A stretch of 7,587 nt of DNA from Bacteroidota bacterium (GTDB lineage: Bacteria > Bacteroidota > Bacteroidia > Chitinophagales > Chitinophagaceae): NCBI GenBank assembly GCA_023396345.1, contig JAEWWO010000327.1, forward strand, positions 1-7,587, written 5' to 3'. A program made the position numbers and the translations under genes. Shown piece by piece: positions 6,543 to 7,587 of this stretch. Numbering within the stretch: position 1 is the stretch's first letter; each line of letters opens with the position of its first letter. The notes beneath the pieces were generated by a model. The model saw only the letters and a list, made by a program, of their open reading frames with translations. It did not search any database and was not told where the DNA came from.

Positions 6543-7226
6543 ATGAAGTTAATGAGAAGCAGCTGGTGGAAGATACTCACATTTGTGATAATGATGTGGG
6601 TGTGTACAATGGGCTTTTTGGTTGATATACCCAACCTCGACGGAAGATTGCAGGAATCCATACGAAATTTATTTTTTCATGTACCCATGTGGATTGGTAT
6701 GATGGTATTGCTGACTATTTCTGTAGTGTATGCTATTAAATATTTAAACAGTCAGAAACAGGAACACGATATTATCTCTCTGGAGTTTGCACGTGCAGGT
6801 TTGCTATATAGTTTTTTAGGATTATTTACGGGAATGATCTGGGCAAATTATCAGTGGGGAGCTCCGTGGAGCGGCGATCCCAAGCAGGTGGGTACTGCTA
6901 TCGCTATTCTTATTTACTGCGCCTATTTTGTAGTGCGTGGTTCTATGAATGATATGGATAAAAGTGCTAAGGTAAGTGCAGTATATAATATTTTTGCCTA
7001 TTGCATGTTGTTTCCTACAATCTGGATTCTTCCCCGCTTTGCCGAGAGTTTGCATCCGGGAGGGCAGGGTAGCGAAGGTAATCCGGCATTGAATCCCAAC
7101 GACAGTACCGATACTATGAAACTGGTGATGATTCCAGCTTTTATAGGCTGGACATTGGTGGGCATATGGGTTGCCACATTAAGAGTAAGAGTGAAAATGT
7201 TGTACGAGAAAAAATTTAATAAATAA
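6543..7226 (+). CDS. ccmC: CcmC/CcsA-family haem-handling membrane protein (cytochrome c maturation)
   Basis: The 227-residue product is a multi-span inner-membrane protein with about six helices, matching the length and layout of CcmC. In system I cytochrome c biogenesis CcmC presents haem on the outer side of the membrane for loading onto CcmE. The tryptophan-rich haem-binding segment characteristic of the family (WWD domain) is visible as WANYQWGAPWSGDPKQ (residues 100-115), here ending in SGDPK as is usual in Bacteroidota. The flanking haem-ligand histidines are H46 in FFHVPMW and H171 in SLHPGG, corresponding to the His60/His184 pair of E. coli CcmC. The ATG at 6543 is chosen; a second Met lies three codons later. 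A promoter-like site precedes it, and the CcmD-like gene follows after 12 bases. ccmA, ccmB, ccmE and ccmF are not in the window. The name ccsA is also used for this family. Confidence 0.88.
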   Translation: MKLMRSSWWKILTFVIMMWVCTMGFLVDIPNLDGRLQESIRNLFFHVPMWIGMMVLLTISVVYAIKYLNSQKQEHDIISLEFARAGLLYSFLGLFTGMIWANYQWGAPWSGDPKQVGTAIAILIYCAYFVVRGSMNDMDKSAKVSAVYNIFAYCMLFPTIWILPRFAESLHPGGQGSEGNPALNPNDSTDTMKLVMIPAFIGWTLVGIWVATLRVRVKMLYEKKFNK

Positions 7227-7238
7227 AAATTCTTTAAG

Positions 7239-7457
7239 ATGTATTGGATAAAAAGACTATTCTTTTTTTTAGTGATTAGCTGTATCAGTATGGCTGCTAA
7301 TGCGCAGGAAACTCCCGCCGCAGAAACTGATTTTATGAACGGAAGTGGTAAGATATATGTTGTAATGGCAGTTGTTGTGCTGATAGTTGCGGGATTGTTT
7401 ATCTACCTGTATTCTCTCGACAGAAAAATTACTAAGCTCGAAAAAGAAGAGAAATAA
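7239..7457 (+). CDS. ccmD: CcmD-like small membrane protein
   Basis: The 72-residue product starts with a probable signal peptide (MYWIKRLFFFLVISCISMAANA, cut before QE at residues 22/23). A short polar segment follows, then a single membrane helix (about 39-59) and a Lys/Glu-rich tail, DRKITKLEKEEK. Its size, single helix, charged tail and place directly after ccmC fit the CcmD role of holding CcmC and CcmE in the haem-transfer complex. The sequence is too short to prove homology, and the cleavable-looking leader is not a feature of proteobacterial CcmD. It is probably co-transcribed with ccmC, with a terminator 14 bases after its stop. Confidence 0.75.
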   Translation: MYWIKRLFFFLVISCISMAANAQETPAAETDFMNGSGKIYVVMAVVVLIVAGLFIYLYSLDRKITKLEKEEK

Positions 7458-7470
7458 ATTCGGAGACACT

Positions 7471-7500
7471 TGCTGCATCGGTTGTGCAGCATTTTATTAT
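7471..7500 (+). terminator. Intrinsic terminator after the ccmC-ccmD pair
   Basis: TGCTGCA (7471-7477) and TGCAGCA (7485-7491) form a perfect 7-base stem with a 7-base loop, followed by TTTTATTATT. It lies 14 bases after the CcmD-like stop and 25 bases before the next ATG, so it either separates the two transcripts or attenuates read-through. Confidence 0.65.
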
Positions 7501-7516
7501 TATAAAACAACAAACC

Positions 7517-7587
7517 ATGTCTAACAAAATCAGTTTTTTTGAAAATGTCAACAGAAGTTTTGACAAAGCTGCTGCACTAACCAACAT
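7517..7587 (+). CDS. Start of a Glu/Leu/Phe/Val dehydrogenase-like gene (3' end outside the window)
   Basis: An ATG at 7517 opens a frame that stays open to the right edge, giving 23 whole codons. The start MSNKISFFENVNRSFD and the following KAAALTN match the N-terminus I recall for Bacteroidota Glu/Leu/Phe/Val dehydrogenases (FFxxVNxxFDKAAxxT). These enzymes oxidatively deaminate amino acids with NAD(P). In several Bacteroidota genomes I recall this gene following the ccmC-ccmD pair, which supports the call. None of the catalytic or nucleotide-binding part is in the window. Confidence 0.65.
   Translation, partial: MSNKISFFENVNRSFDKAAALTN

Overview
The window looks like a chromosomal segment of a Bacteroidota bacterium, most likely from the Chitinophagia/Sphingobacteriia side. 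The evidence is a GldL/GldM pair (type IX secretion and gliding motor, restricted to this phylum), a short AMP nucleosidase of the Bacteroidota type, a signal peptide ending in ANA-QE, the absence of clear Shine-Dalgarno sequences, and a promoter-like TTG-N20-TAnnTTTG site. Identifications come from reading translated sequence and remembered families; no search was run.

Layout, left to right. (1) Bases 1-1685, plus strand: the 3' part of a long gene of an uncharacterised family, possibly a polysaccharide-lyase-like alpha/alpha-toroid protein. Its reading frame is open through the left edge. (2) Bases 1828-4101, minus strand: gldL followed by gldM, the two inner-membrane subunits of the proton-driven type IX motor. 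The usual partners gldK (upstream) and gldN (downstream) are not next to them. (3) Bases 4102-5195: a repeat-rich stretch. Two direct copies of a composite element (4245-4354 and 5021-5123) bracket an AT-rich gene for a two-helix membrane protein of unknown function. A separate 7-base periodic array (5132-5195) abuts the stop codon of the next gene. (4) Bases 5196-5966, minus strand: AMP nucleosidase. (5) Bases 6023-6466, plus strand, divergent from it: a small stand-alone protein resembling the nuclease-fold N-terminal domain of type I restriction HsdR. (6) Bases 6543-7457: a CcmC-like haem-handling membrane protein and a small CcmD-like partner, 12 bases apart and probably one transcript from the promoter at 6486-6516, ending at a hairpin terminator at 7471-7500. 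(7) Bases 7517-7587: the first 23 codons of a gene that looks like a Glu/Leu/Phe/Val dehydrogenase.

The protein-coding genes are mostly housekeeping or phylum-typical. The most unusual material is non-coding. The two composite repeats differ in length by exactly one 7-base unit and otherwise align without gaps over 75 bases. A second heptamer-phased array of different sequence lies beside one of them. The isolation of gldLM from gldK and gldN is the most notable gene-order point. I see no CRISPR array, transposase, tRNA or rRNA.
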